This document shows, piece by piece, positions 55,281 to 64,000 of a DNA stretch of 64,000 bases (positions within the stretch are counted from its first letter, which is position 1; each line of letters starts with the position of its first letter). The position numbers were made by a program, and so were the translations under genes. Origin of the DNA: Serratia quinivorans (lineage in GTDB: Bacteria; Pseudomonadota; Gammaproteobacteria; Enterobacterales; Enterobacteriaceae); the NCBI RefSeq assembly GCF_946227985.1, contig NZ_CAMKGL010000005.1:62001-126000 (forward strand). Direction: 5' to 3'. The notes beneath the pieces are model-generated. The model had not been told where the DNA came from, ran no database searches, and worked only from the letters and a program-made list of their open reading frames with translations.

Positions 55281-56318
55281 ATGGCCACAATGAAAGATGT
55301 TGCCCGACGGGCAGGCGTGTCGACGGCCACCGTCAGCCGGGTGATCAACAGTACCGCCTATGTGGAGCCGGTCACCCGTGAACGGGTTGAAAAAGCCATG
55401 CGCGAGTTTAACTATCACCGCAATGCCGCCGCGCTGGCTCTGGCGAAAAGAAGCGGCAATATGCTGGGGCTGTTGACCGGTAATCTCGACGACCCTTTTT
55501 TCTCGCGTCTGGCACGGGGAGTCGAAGATGTCACGCGCAAAGGCGGCGTAAAATTAATGGTCTGCAGCGGCGGCCATCAGGCCGAGCTGGAGAAGAACGG
55601 CCTCGATTTTCTGATCAATCAGGGCTGCGAAGCCATCGTGGCACACGTGACCCGGATGAGCGATGCCGACGTATCACGCTACGCCGCCCATACCCCGGCG
55701 ATGGTGGTGATCAATCGCTATTTGCCTACCATCGCCAACCGCTGTATCTGGCTGGACAACGTCAGCGCCTCTCAGGCCGCCACCCAGATGCTGATTCGGC
55801 ACGGGCACCGGAATATCGCCTGTATCACGACAGACTTACCCATCGATGACAGAAAACAGCGTCTGGAAGGCTATCGCCGTGCCATGAATGATGCCGGGAT
55901 CTCGGTGCCGGGTAGCTGGATCATCAGCGTTCCCTTCAATGAGCAAGGGGGCGAATTAGCGGCAGAAAGGATCCTGGCAAGCGACCACCCTTTTACCGCC
56001 GCACTGACGTTCAATGACGTGATGGCCGCCGGGATGATGCGAACCTTTCGCCAGCGGCAGATAAAACTGCCGGAGGATATCTCGATTGTCGGCTTTGATG
56101 ACGTGGCCCTGGCAAAATATCTCCACCCGGCATTGACTACCGTACATTATCCGGTTGAGAAAATGGCACGTCGCGCGGCTAATTTGGCGCTGCAGCTGAA
56201 CTCTGCTGCCACTGTGGCACCGCAGAATAATATGTTTTCCGCTGAATTGATCCTGCGAGACTCGGTCGCCTCCCTCGAGAAAAACCCCTCAAATCAAGAA
56301 AACAAGCCTGAAAAATGA
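55281..56318 (+). CDS. LacI-family transcriptional regulator (GalR/AscG-like)
   Basis: A 345-residue regulator. The ATG at 55281 follows AGGAAATGAT and starts MATMKDVARRAGVSTATVSRVINSTAYVEPVTRERVEKA, an intact LacI helix-turn-helix. The sensor domain (about 60-330) shows LGLLTGNLDDPFFSRLARGVED, HRNIACITTD, FTAALTFNDVMAAGMMRTF and DISIVGFDDVALAKYLHPAL. The closest type is GalR/AscG. It precedes the NhaC-MalY genes by 123 bp on the same strand and is divergent from yfhM; by position it probably controls the antiporter and lyase genes. Confidence 0.87.
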   Translation: MATMKDVARRAGVSTATVSRVINSTAYVEPVTRERVEKAMREFNYHRNAAALALAKRSGNMLGLLTGNLDDPFFSRLARGVEDVTRKGGVKLMVCSGGHQAELEKNGLDFLINQGCEAIVAHVTRMSDADVSRYAAHTPAMVVINRYLPTIANRCIWLDNVSASQAATQMLIRHGHRNIACITTDLPIDDRKQRLEGYRRAMNDAGISVPGSWIISVPFNEQGGELAAERILASDHPFTAALTFNDVMAAGMMRTFRQRQIKLPEDISIVGFDDVALAKYLHPALTTVHYPVEKMARRAANLALQLNSAATVAPQNNMFSAELILRDSVASLEKNPSNQENKPEK

Positions 56319-56441
56319 GAGGCGGCGCACATAACGCCTACACATGAAACCGATTACATGGACGGTTGCCCGCGCTCACACCTCATTTAAAACAAATTCA
56401 TTAGGCTGGCGTCACACCCTCATCCTTAACCGGAGTTGTTA

Positions 56442-57881
56442 ATGAATAACAAAAAGAAACTCAACCTGGGACTGGCGATGCTGCCCATTGTGGCGATGCT
56501 ATTGCTGCTCATCGTCGGCTACGGCCAGTTTGGGCTGCGGATCGAACCGTTGCTGCTGGTCTCAGCCGCCATTGCCGCCGCACTGGCCTGGTGGCAAGGT
56601 TACCGCTGGAACGATATTATCGACTCCATCGTCGCCAAACTGGCCAAGGCAATGCCGGTGATCATGATACTGATCTGCGTCGGCGGGTTGATCGGCACCT
56701 GGATGTTCAGCGGCACCATTCCTTACATGGTTTACTGGGGCTTAAAACTGATCAGTCCGCAATATATCCTGATCGCCGCATTCTTTATCACCAGCGTGAT
56801 CTCTGTTTGTACTGGCACCTCCTGGGGCGCGGCAGGCACCGTGGGTGTCGCACTGATGGGCGTCGCCGCTGGTCTGGATGTTCCCCTGGCCGCCGCCGCC
56901 GGGGCCGTGGTTTCCGGCGCCTACTTTGGCGACAAAATCTCTCCGTTGTCTGACTCCACCAACTTCGCCGCCATCGTCGCGGATACCGATCTCTACAGCC
57001 ATATCCAGCACCTGATGTACACCACAATACCGAGCTTCGTTTTAGCCGCGGTGGTGTATCTGATTGCCGGGCACACCAGCGCCGTCGGCAGCGTAGCCAC
57101 GCCGGAAAAGGTCACCGAGATCGTGACCGCACTGGAAGGTATGTATCACTTTAACCTGCTGCTGATCCTTCCGCCGGTACTGGTGCTGTGGGGGGCCGTC
57201 ACCAAGCGACCGGTGATCCCCGTCATGCTGGCAGCCTGTACCCTGGCCATATTCATTGGCGTATTCCTGCAGGGGTTCAACCTGCAGCAAGGCTTAAATG
57301 CATTGATGGACGGCTTTAACCTTTCAATGTTCACAGCTCAGGGACACAACATTGCCGGCATCGCCCTCGATGTTCCGCGCCTGCTCAACCGCGGCGGCAT
57401 GTTCTCGATGATGAGCACTATCCTGCTGGTATTTTGCGCGTTTTCCTTTGCCGGAGCCTTAACGCTGACCGGCGCGCTGACCGTTATCATCAACCGCTTG
57501 CTGAAAGTGGTTCATACCACCGGCCAATTGATTGCCGCGACGGTCGCGACCACCATTCTGGTGACCGGTGCCACCAGCGACGGCAAGCTGGCGTTGCTCA
57601 TTCCTGCCGAGCTGTTTAAAGGCGCTTATCGCCGCATGGGGTTAGACAATAAAAACCTGTCGCGGACCGTAGAAGATGCGGGCACCGTCATCGAACCTTT
57701 GATCCCCTGGACCGCCGCAGGCATCTATATGGCAACCACTCTGGGGGTCAGCACGCTGGATTTACTGCCGTGGGCCATCCAATGCTACGCCGCCGTGGTC
57801 TTCGCCCTGATTTATGGGTTTACCGGTTTCGGGATTGCCAAAATACAGCCACAGAACGATTTACAGCGTAAGGAAGCCTGA
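56442..57881 (+). CDS. NhaC-family Na+/H+ antiporter (or related ion/amino-acid antiporter)
   Basis: A 479-residue membrane protein with about 12 helices. The ATG at 56442 follows CGGAGTTGTTA. Typical blocks are GGLIGTWMFSGTIPYMVYWGL, SVCTGTSWGAAGTVGVALMG and VSGAYFGDKISPLSDSTNFAA, the last being the conserved antiporter motif. NhaC-type proteins exchange Na+ for H+, or in some cases malate and lactate. Its stop codon lies one base before the start of the downstream lyase gene. Pairing with a C-S lyase suggests a substrate antiporter rather than salt tolerance, as inference. Confidence 0.88.
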   Translation: MNNKKKLNLGLAMLPIVAMLLLLIVGYGQFGLRIEPLLLVSAAIAAALAWWQGYRWNDIIDSIVAKLAKAMPVIMILICVGGLIGTWMFSGTIPYMVYWGLKLISPQYILIAAFFITSVISVCTGTSWGAAGTVGVALMGVAAGLDVPLAAAAGAVVSGAYFGDKISPLSDSTNFAAIVADTDLYSHIQHLMYTTIPSFVLAAVVYLIAGHTSAVGSVATPEKVTEIVTALEGMYHFNLLLILPPVLVLWGAVTKRPVIPVMLAACTLAIFIGVFLQGFNLQQGLNALMDGFNLSMFTAQGHNIAGIALDVPRLLNRGGMFSMMSTILLVFCAFSFAGALTLTGALTVIINRLLKVVHTTGQLIAATVATTILVTGATSDGKLALLIPAELFKGAYRRMGLDNKNLSRTVEDAGTVIEPLIPWTAAGIYMATTLGVSTLDLLPWAIQCYAAVVFALIYGFTGFGIAKIQPQNDLQRKEA

Positions 57882-57882
57882 C

Positions 57883-59061
57883 GTGAAACAGACCAATTTT
57901 AATCAGATAGTCGACCGCCATCATACCGGCTCGGTGAAATGGGACTTTATCGAGCGCTATCTGCAACTCGATGAAACCGACCTTTTGCCGATGTGGGTCT
58001 CTGATTTTGACTTCCAGTGCCCAGCGGAAGTCCGGCAGGCACTGCATGAGCGTGTGGATCACGGCATATTTGGCTACAGCGAGCGTGATGACCCGTATTA
58101 TCAGGCGGCGATGGATTGGTTTTTGCGCAGGCATAATTTGCCGCTGCAGCGTGAATGGTTCACCTCAATAGAAGGTGTGGTACCCGGCCTGGCGATGCTG
58201 ATCCAACTGCTCAGCCAGCCTGGCGATCCGGTAGTGATCCAAGGGCCTTACTATGGTTCTTTCGCCAAGATCATCACCATGAACGGCCGAGAAGTCCTCG
58301 AAAATCCGTTGAAGAAAAGCGCGCAGGGCTATCAATTTGATTTCGAGCATCTGGAAGCCTGCTTTGAGCAGCGTAAACCCCCGTTGCTGCTGCTGTGTAA
58401 TCCACATAACCCCACCGGGCGATGCTGGACCCGCAGCGAACTGACACAATTGATGAAGCTATGCAGCCGTCATGGCGTGACGGTGATTTCCGATGAAATC
58501 TGGGCTGACCTGACGTTGCCCGGCGAAACCTTTACCTCGGTGCTGCATCTGGATGAAGCCTGGCATGACCAGCTGATTTCGGCGACCTCGGCCAGCAAGA
58601 GTTTTGGCTTGTCGTCGCTGCGGATCTCCAATTTCCTGATCCCCAATGCTGGCACCCGCAATGCGTTCATCGAACGCCTCAATGCCCATGGGTTGGATGT
58701 CTTTAATGCGCTCTCGATGACTGCCGCAACGGCGGCTTATCAACAGGGGGAAGCCTGGCTTGATGATTTACAAGGTTATCTGGCCGACAACCGGCGTTGG
58801 TTTGAGCAGGCATTAGCCTGTACCGCGCCCTGGTGCAAAATGACCCCAGCCGAGGGAACCTACCTTGCCTGGCTGGATTGTCGCGCTTTAGGCCTGGATG
58901 ATAACGCCCTACAGCAGGCATTGATCCACCAGTCAAAGATTGCCGCCTCGATGGGCATCAGTTTTGGCGAGCAGGGAAAAGGCTTTATTCGCATCAACCT
59001 CGGCTGCCCTCGTCAATATCTTGAACAGGCCATCGCGGGGCTCGCCCGGTTAAAACCCTGA
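57883..59061 (+). CDS. MalY/PatB-type cystathionine beta-lyase (PLP aminotransferase fold I)
   Basis: A 392-residue PLP enzyme with a GTG start at 57883, after AAGGAAGCCTGAC. It matches the MalY/PatB length and starts DFIERYLQLDETDLLPMWVSDFDFQCP. Family blocks are HGIFGYSERDDPYYQAAMDWF, NPHNPTGRCW, VISDEIWADLTLPG, and SATSASKSFGLSSLRISN with the PLP-binding lysine. This group cleaves C-S bonds in cystathionine or cysteine conjugates; E. coli MalY is also a regulator of the maltose system. It is cotranscribed with the antiporter gene and ends in a terminator. Confidence 0.9.
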   Translation: MKQTNFNQIVDRHHTGSVKWDFIERYLQLDETDLLPMWVSDFDFQCPAEVRQALHERVDHGIFGYSERDDPYYQAAMDWFLRRHNLPLQREWFTSIEGVVPGLAMLIQLLSQPGDPVVIQGPYYGSFAKIITMNGREVLENPLKKSAQGYQFDFEHLEACFEQRKPPLLLLCNPHNPTGRCWTRSELTQLMKLCSRHGVTVISDEIWADLTLPGETFTSVLHLDEAWHDQLISATSASKSFGLSSLRISNFLIPNAGTRNAFIERLNAHGLDVFNALSMTAATAAYQQGEAWLDDLQGYLADNRRWFEQALACTAPWCKMTPAEGTYLAWLDCRALGLDDNALQQALIHQSKIAASMGISFGEQGKGFIRINLGCPRQYLEQAIAGLARLKP

Positions 59062-59083
59062 ACCGCAAAAACAGGCGAATGAA

Positions 59084-59107
59084 AGGCCCCAAACGGGGTC
59101 TTTTTTT
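59084..59107 (+). terminator. Rho-independent terminator after the MalY/PatB gene
   Basis: Stem AGGCCCC/GGGGTCT with an AAAC loop and a run of seven T, 22 bp after the stop codon. Confidence 0.9.
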
Positions 59108-59140
59108 GAACGATATCTGGCGAAACTTTTTTTACCAGGA

Positions 59141-59205
59141 TTGACAGTGGGTTGTGTAACATTGTTGTATCCGGCCAGCCTTTCGAGGCTGGCCGCTCTC
59201 TTTTG
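59141..59205 (+). other. Promoter-like elements joined to a TTCG hairpin, possible small transcript
   Basis: TTGACA (59141-59146) and TTGTAT (59165-59170) are 18 bp apart, a good sigma-70 pattern. They are followed at once by a ten-base stem CGGCCAGCCT/AGGCTGGCCG with a TTCG loop (59172-59195) and a short T-rich tract. No gene follows on this strand before the convergent sseB end. It could be a short RNA or antisense to the sseB 3' end; not recognised as a known sRNA. Confidence 0.3.
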
Positions 59206-59237
59206 CCTTGATACAGAGAACAACGGCAACAACAGAA

Positions 59238-60068
59238 TTACTGGGTTTTATCGGTTGAAGGAATGATATTGCGCAACCAACTGCCCCAGCGGCGCTGGTA
59301 GAAGGGTTGGGTATGGGTGATCAGGTAATGGCTGACGCCGCGTTCCTTTTCCGATACCAGGCAAAAATCCACCGGTTCGTCGTTAGGCGCGGTTTCGCTG
59401 GCCACGCTGCCTGCTTCATTGATCAGCGCCTCGACATCACCTTGTTCGCCGTCGACTTCCAACCCGACCAACAGATTGGGTTTTTCGTCGACCGCCTGAT
59501 CGTGCATCAATGCCAGAAACGCGCGGCGGACCGGCTTGCGCTGGCTGAACAATGTGGTCAAGGCATCGACCATCGCCGATGGATATTCTTCCGGCTGGCC
59601 CAACAGGATCTGGGTATCCTTGTCGATATAGCGTTCTGCCGGTTTGCTTACGCCGCCGGTGGCCAGCAGCATAGCCACCTCTTCAGGATAAAACTCTTTG
59701 CCGTACTCGGCCTTCGGGTTGAGGAACAGATCCGCACCCTGCGTAATCTCGAATAAGACTCGTGCCGGCATGGCGATGAAGGGCTGTTCATCCTCAACGG
59801 CTTTTTGCAGCGCTTCCACCGAGGTGAAAAACGGGATGATACTGCCGCCTTCCTGCTTTTCCCAATGCTGGATATTCACCGGTGTGTCAGCGTTGAGCGT
59901 GATGTCTCCGCCGAGTTGCACCTGCTCGCTGTCACCAAGGATCAACACCGTAGCCTCAAGCAGTTCACGGAAGAATGCCGGACGATGGGCCGGCTCCGTC
60001 ACCGCCAGTTTCAACAGGCGTTCAAGTTCGTTTTCGCCTGCGGCGGCTTCGTGATGGTGAGAACTCAT
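59238..60068 (-). CDS. sseB: Enhanced serine sensitivity protein SseB
   Basis: A 276-residue cytoplasmic protein from the ATG at 60068 (GGAG six bases upstream). It has conserved ENELERLLKLAVTEPAHRPAFFRELL, the SseB domain block HWEKQEGGSIIPFFTSVEALQKAVEDEQPF, and a C-terminal HTQPFYQRRWGSWLRNI. Close to E. coli SseB (about 258 residues), with extra His/Ala residues after the start. Its overexpression alters serine sensitivity in E. coli; the biochemical role is unknown. It lies after pepB on the same strand, as in relatives. Confidence 0.94.
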   Translation of the reverse strand: MSSHHHEAAAGENELERLLKLAVTEPAHRPAFFRELLEATVLILGDSEQVQLGGDITLNADTPVNIQHWEKQEGGSIIPFFTSVEALQKAVEDEQPFIAMPARVLFEITQGADLFLNPKAEYGKEFYPEEVAMLLATGGVSKPAERYIDKDTQILLGQPEEYPSAMVDALTTLFSQRKPVRRAFLALMHDQAVDEKPNLLVGLEVDGEQGDVEALINEAGSVASETAPNDEPVDFCLVSEKERGVSHYLITHTQPFYQRRWGSWLRNIIPSTDKTQ

Positions 60069-60091
60069 GACAAACTCCAGCAATCAAATAA

Positions 60092-60151
60092 CGGGGCCCA
60101 GCATGCTGGGCCCCGAGGATAAACGACATTCTAACGCCCACCTTGGTGGGC
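60092..60151. repeat. Two palindromes in the pepB-sseB gap
   Basis: A perfect 24-bp palindrome, CGGGGCCCAGC/GCTGGGCCCCG (60092-60115), and GCCCACC-TT-GGTGGGC (60136-60151). Both lie in the 89-bp gap, and the larger may end part of the pepB message; no T-run of note follows. Confidence 0.7.
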
Positions 60152-60157
60152 ATTCAA

Positions 60158-61453
60158 TTATTTGGCTTTGCTCAGCAGCAGGTTGGCCAGGGCACGTACC
60201 CCCAAACCGGTTGCGCCAGCGGACCATTGATCTACTGCACCTTTGCGGTAAGTAGCGGAACAGTCAATGTGCAGCCAGCCCTGCTGGTAGTTAGTCACAA
60301 AATGCGACAGGAAGGCAGCCGCGGTGCTGGCACCCGCCGTGTAGGCCGGACCGGCTACGTTGTTCAGTTCGGCAAAGTTGGACGGCAGTTGGCTGCGGTG
60401 GAATTCAGCCAGCGGCAGACGCCAGAATGGCTCTTGCTCAGCAGCCGCACTGGTCAGCAGCTCTTGCGCCAGAGCGTCATCGAAGCTGAACAGCGCATGG
60501 TAGTCGTTACCCACCGCCGTTTTCGCCGCGCCGGTCAGAGTGGCGCAGTCGATGATCAACTGAGGGTTCTGCGCGGACGCATCGATCAGGCCATCAGCCA
60601 ACACCAGACGCCCTTCCGCATCGGTATTCATCACCTCAACGGTTTTGCCGTTGCGGTAACGGATGATGTCGCCCAATTTGAAAGCATTGCCGCTGACCAT
60701 GTTATCAGCACAGCACAGGTACAGCTTCACACGCTGTTTCAGGCCGCGTGCCGCCGCCAGCGCCAGTGCGCCGGTAATGGTGGCTGCACCGCCCATATCC
60801 GCCTTCATGGAGTCCATAAAGGCGCTTTGTTTCAGGCTGTAGCCACCGGTGTCAAAGGTGATACCTTTGCCCACCAGGCAGGCAAACACCGGCGCTTCCG
60901 GGTTACCGGTCGGGTTGAAATCCAGTGCCAACAGCACTGGCGAACGATCCGACCCACGGCCCACGGTGTGAATACCGGCGTAGTTTTGCTCACGCAGATC
61001 TTCACCCTTGGTGATACGGTAGCTGACAGCTTCACAACCGATGTCACACATCAGATCAACCGCGCGGGTAGCCAGTTGCTCCGGCCCCAACTCTTCCGCC
61101 GACATGTTGATGGTGTCACGCACCCAGTCAACAATCTTCAGGCGCTGTTCCAGCTCTTTGCTTTCCGCTGCCGGCAACTGTGCCCATTCGACGTTGCGTT
61201 TGCCTTTCGGCCCACGGAACCCCTGCCAGAATGCCCAGCTGTTTTCCAAATCCCAGCCGTCACCGGCCAGTTTCACATTCTTGATGCCCTGGCCGTCAAT
61301 CTTACGGGCCGCACGTTGAATGCTACCCAGTTTATCTTTGCCGGTCAGGTGGATAGTCATCCCTTCTGCACCGGTGCTCAGTAGCGCTTTCTCGCCCCAG
61401 CGAGCGTCAGCAGGTTGGTTCGACAGCGTTACCAGCATAAATTCAGTTGTCAT
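60158..61453 (-). CDS. pepB: Aminopeptidase B (M17 leucyl aminopeptidase family)
   Basis: Cytoplasmic dimetal peptidase that removes N-terminal residues. It has 431 residues. The active-site block is [16 protein letters not shown], with [16 protein letters not shown] carrying further metal ligands, and [20 protein letters not shown] in the M17 core. It is smaller than PepA and matches E. coli PepB. It is on the same strand between iscX and sseB; the ATG has GGAGTAAGAAGGC before it. Confidence 0.97.
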   Translation of the reverse strand: MTTEFMLVTLSNQPADARWGEKALLSTGAEGMTIHLTGKDKLGSIQRAARKIDGQGIKNVKLAGDGWDLENSWAFWQGFRGPKGKRNVEWAQLPAAESKELEQRLKIVDWVRDTINMSAEELGPEQLATRAVDLMCDIGCEAVSYRITKGEDLREQNYAGIHTVGRGSDRSPVLLALDFNPTGNPEAPVFACLVGKGITFDTGGYSLKQSAFMDSMKADMGGAATITGALALAAARGLKQRVKLYLCCADNMVSGNAFKLGDIIRYRNGKTVEVMNTDAEGRLVLADGLIDASAQNPQLIIDCATLTGAAKTAVGNDYHALFSFDDALAQELLTSAAAEQEPFWRLPLAEFHRSQLPSNFAELNNVAGPAYTAGASTAAAFLSHFVTNYQQGWLHIDCSATYRKGAVDQWSAGATGLGVRALANLLLSKAK

Positions 61454-61536
61454 AGCCTTCTTACTCCGGATTATTCTTTTATTAATCGTGTCGGATACAA
61501 AATAAACGGGCCGCCTATGGCAGCCCGTTACGCTAT

Positions 61537-61737
61537 TTACTCCGCTTCATCTAACCAGACCAGCAGAACAGCTTCCAGTATTTTTTCGTTGGAAGCCTGT
61601 GGATCGTCGTCAAAATCTTCCAGATCGCAAATCCACTGATGCATGTCGGTAAAACGTACGGTTTTCGGATCGGTATCCGGGTATTGGTCGTACAGGGCTT
61701 CGCCGATTTCACGGCTGTCGGTCCACTTCAGTCCCAT
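61537..61737 (-). CDS. iscX: Fe-S cluster assembly protein IscX
   Basis: Small (66-residue) acidic partner of IscS and frataxin that tunes Fe-S cluster assembly. The ATG at 61737 gives [20 protein letters not shown], followed by [20 protein letters not shown], the invariant core; the longer frame is not supported. It ends the isc operon, 13 bp after fdx and 83 bp before pepB. Confidence 0.96.
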   Translation of the reverse strand: MGLKWTDSREIGEALYDQYPDTDPKTVRFTDMHQWICDLEDFDDDPQASNEKILEAVLLVWLDEAE

Positions 61738-61750
61738 TTCTATTGTCCTC

Positions 61751-62086
61751 TTACCCTTCACGCGCGTGGTTGACGGTATAACGCGGCATTTCAACCACCA
61801 AATCTTCGTCGGCCACCAGTGCCTGGCAGCTCAGACGGCTTTCCGGCTCCAGACCCCAAGCCTTGTCCAGCATGTCGTCCTCCAGTTCGCTGCTCTCTTC
61901 GAGAGAGTCGAAACCTTCGCGCACGATGCAGTGACAGGTGGTGCAGGCGCAGGATTTCTCACAGGCATGCTCAATCTCGATACCGTTGCGCAGCGCAACG
62001 TTGAGGATTGACTCCCCGTGTTCGGCTTCCAGTACTGCCCCCTCCGGGCATAAATCTTGATGGGGCAGGAAAACAATTTTAGGCAT
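61751..62086 (-). CDS. fdx: ISC-type 2Fe-2S ferredoxin
   Basis: Electron carrier for Fe-S cluster assembly. It has 111 residues. The four cluster ligands are in [17 protein letters not shown] (three cysteines in this cluster, plus more) and the last in [18 protein letters not shown]. It starts [16 protein letters not shown] and ends with the basic YTVNHAREG. It lies two bases after the hscA stop codon, so the genes are cotranslated. Confidence 0.97.
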   Translation of the reverse strand: MPKIVFLPHQDLCPEGAVLEAEHGESILNVALRNGIEIEHACEKSCACTTCHCIVREGFDSLEESSELEDDMLDKAWGLEPESRLSCQALVADEDLVVEMPRYTVNHAREG

Positions 62087-62088
62087 GA

Positions 62089-63939
62089 TTAAACCTCATC
62101 CACAGAATGGCCAGCCAGCGCACGGCGAATGGAAGCATCCATACGGCGCGCGGCAAAATCTTGCGTTTGTGCATCTAATGTTTTAATTGCGGCTTCGATA
62201 GCGGCAGGATCGGTGCCCTGCGTCGCCTGTTGCAAAGCTTCTACCGCTGCGGGGATCGCCGTGCTTTCTGCTTCGCTCAGCAATGCGGCGTCGCTGGCCA
62301 GTGCGCCCTGCAGGCTTTCCAGCACCCGTGACGCCTCAACCCGCTGTTCCGCCAGCATGCGTGCGCCGACATCGCTCTGCGCATTGGCCATCGAATCTTT
62401 GATCATGCCGGCAATTTCGGCGTCGGACAGACCATACGACGGTTTAACCTGAATGGAAGCCTCAACACCGGTGGATTTCTCCATCGCAGTGACGCTCAAC
62501 AAGCCATCGGCATCCACCTGGAAGGTAACGCGAATATGTGCGCCGCCGGCAGGCAGAGGCGGTAAGCCACGCAGCGAGAAACGCGCCAGCGAGCGGCAAT
62601 CCTGCACCAATTCGCGCTCGCCCTGCAGCACATGGATCATCATCGCGCTTTGGCCGTCTTTAAACGTAGTGAACTCCTGCGCACGCGCCACCGGAATGGT
62701 GGTGTTACGCGGGATCACTTTCTCTACCAAACCGCCCATGGTTTCCAGACCGAGCGAAAGTGGGATCACATCCAGCAGCAGCATGTCGCTATCAGGCTTG
62801 TTGCCCACCAAAATGTCCGCCTGGATCGCAGCGCCAATAGCGACCACTTTATCCGGATCGATCGAAGTTAACGGCGTGCGGCCGAAGAACGTGCCAACCT
62901 GCTCACGTACCAGAGGCACGCGGGTGGAGCCGCCAACCATGACCACTTCCAGCACTTCTTCGGCACTCACACCCGCGTCTTTCAGCGCGCGGCGGCAGGC
63001 CATCAGGGTACGTTTCACCAGAGTGGCGATCAGCGCATCAAACTGTGCCCGGGTCACTTCGCCTTGCCAGCCGGCAATTTCAACGACGGTACTGTCGGCA
63101 GCGCTCAGTGCGATTTTGGCCGCAATGGCCGCATCCAGCAGTTGGCGCTGTACACCGTGGTCGCTACGGTCAGCCACACCGGCCTGTTCACGCAACCAGT
63201 CGGCCAGCAGATGGTCAAAGTCGTCGCCCCCCAGCGCGGAATCCCCGCCGGTGGCCAACACTTCAAACACCCCACGGCTCAGCCGCAGAATGGAAATATC
63301 AAAGGTACCGCCGCCCAGATCGTACACCGCGATAATGCCTTCCTGCCCGGAGTCCAGGCCATAGGCAATCGCCGCCGCCGTCGGTTCGTTCAGCAGACGC
63401 AGCACGTGCAGCCCGGCCAGACGCGCAGCGTCTTTGGTGCCCTGGCGTTGTGCATCATCAAAATAAGCAGGAACGGTGATCACTACACCGTCGAGATCCC
63501 CTTCCAGTGCGGTTTTCGCCCGCTCGGCAAGGGCTCTGAGGATATCGGCAGAAACCCCTACCGGGTTAACAGCACCGGCAGCGGTCAGCATCATCGGCAA
63601 GCCGTTATCACTGGCCTGAAACTGATACGGCAGATTCGGGTAACGCGCAAGTACGTCGGCCAATGAACGGCCCATCATGCGTTTGACTGAGCTGATGGTA
63701 TTGGCGGGATCCTCTGCTGCCTGCCGGCGCGCATCCCAACCGACACGCAGAGTGTCAGCCTGGTAATGCACTACCGAAGGCAGTAAATCGCGGCCCTCGG
63801 CATCGGCCAGCGTTTCCGCCTGCCCGCTGCGCACCGTGGCGACCAGAGAATTGGTGGTGCCTAAATCAATACCGGCAGCCAAACGGCGCTGGTGCGGCGC
63901 AGCGCTGAGGCCAGGCTCACTAATTTGTAATAAGGCCAT
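62089..63939 (-). CDS. hscA: Hsp70-family chaperone HscA of the ISC system
   Basis: Specialised Hsp70 that releases clusters from IscU with ATP, assisted by HscB. It has 616 residues, the standard length. The ATPase domain includes [30 protein letters not shown] and [17 protein letters not shown]. The substrate-binding domain starts near residue 390 ([16 protein letters not shown]); the linker region LLLDVIPL is intact. It is followed by fdx and preceded by hscB. Confidence 0.98.
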   Translation of the reverse strand: MALLQISEPGLSAAPHQRRLAAGIDLGTTNSLVATVRSGQAETLADAEGRDLLPSVVHYQADTLRVGWDARRQAAEDPANTISSVKRMMGRSLADVLARYPNLPYQFQASDNGLPMMLTAAGAVNPVGVSADILRALAERAKTALEGDLDGVVITVPAYFDDAQRQGTKDAARLAGLHVLRLLNEPTAAAIAYGLDSGQEGIIAVYDLGGGTFDISILRLSRGVFEVLATGGDSALGGDDFDHLLADWLREQAGVADRSDHGVQRQLLDAAIAAKIALSAADSTVVEIAGWQGEVTRAQFDALIATLVKRTLMACRRALKDAGVSAEEVLEVVMVGGSTRVPLVREQVGTFFGRTPLTSIDPDKVVAIGAAIQADILVGNKPDSDMLLLDVIPLSLGLETMGGLVEKVIPRNTTIPVARAQEFTTFKDGQSAMMIHVLQGERELVQDCRSLARFSLRGLPPLPAGGAHIRVTFQVDADGLLSVTAMEKSTGVEASIQVKPSYGLSDAEIAGMIKDSMANAQSDVGARMLAEQRVEASRVLESLQGALASDAALLSEAESTAIPAAVEALQQATQGTDPAAIEAAIKTLDAQTQDFAARRMDASIRRALAGHSVDEV

Positions 63940-63966
63940 ATTGAAGCTTCCACAATCAAAAATGTG

Positions 63967-64000
63967 TTACTCAAAACCCAGCAGTTTTTCTTCGAGTTGT
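63967..64000 (-). CDS. hscB: Co-chaperone HscB, C-terminal codons only
   Basis: The last 34 bases code, on the minus strand, for QLEEKLLGFE followed by TAA at 63967-63969. This matches the end of the J-domain co-chaperone HscB, in the position expected before hscA. The rest lies beyond the window. Confidence 0.85.
   Translation of the reverse strand, partial: QLEEKLLGFE

Overview
The window is chromosomal DNA of a gammaproteobacterium of the Enterobacterales, very probably a Serratia of the proteamaculans/liquefaciens/plymuthica kind. The evidence is enterobacterial gene order and protein sequence throughout (isc-hsc-fdx-iscX-pepB-sseB, ispG-hisS-yfgM-bamB-der, guaBA/xseA), ERIC repeats, and an M4 protease of the protealysin type joined to its inhibitor emfourin, a pair first described in Serratia. 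This is inference from gene content, not a database match.

Layout. 0-7 kb: the end of a GntR regulator, class I fructose-bisphosphate aldolase fbaB, and the complete sorbitol (glucitol) operon srlAEBD-gutM-srlR-gutQ. 7-10 kb: lysozyme inhibitor ivy, the thiMD thiamine-salvage pair behind a TPP riboswitch, and a GNAT gene. 10-16.6 kb: a plastic zone. It holds an AT-rich putative immunity lipoprotein beside a frameshifted effector-like gene, a decayed levansucrase gene, an MFS exporter with an HxlR regulator, a ycgJ-like gene, and rluF. The 3' end of rluF is duplicated as 99-bp direct repeats on either side of an AT-rich DUF3289/DUF943 pair. 16.6-22.8 kb: a large autotransporter with a GENPG-repeat linker and a run of eight Gs, a small lipoprotein, and a two-component system (TTG-start response regulator plus hybrid kinase). 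22.8-24.7 kb: an enoyl-CoA hydratase-like gene, an HxlR regulator and a RimJ/L-type acetyltransferase.

24.9-64 kb is mostly conserved core: guaA, guaB, xseA; der, bamB, yfgM, hisS, ispG, rodZ, pilW, rlmN, ndk; pbpC and the alpha-2-macroglobulin yfhM; sseB, pepB, iscX, fdx, hscA and the last codons of hscB. Accessory loci interrupt it: a GH31 glycosidase/MFS transporter/LacI regulator locus (29.8-34.9 kb), protealysin-emfourin (35.0-36.3 kb), yfgJ with an AEC transporter, and a LacI regulator with an NhaC antiporter and a MalY/PatB C-S lyase (55.3-59.1 kb). Three ERIC elements sit at 29.7, 39.3 and 47.1 kb.

How the genes work together. The left end imports and phosphorylates sorbitol (SrlAEB), oxidises it to fructose-6-phosphate (SrlD), and has an aldolase nearby for lower glycolysis. 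The 10-20 kb zone looks like surface and interbacterial-competition cargo in several stages of decay. The core genes serve outer-membrane assembly (BamB, YfgM), cell shape and wall (RodZ, PbpC, YfhM), isoprenoids (IspG), GMP synthesis (GuaAB), and Fe-S cluster assembly (HscBA, Fdx, IscX). I saw no rRNA or tRNA gene, CRISPR array, intact insertion sequence or prophage.
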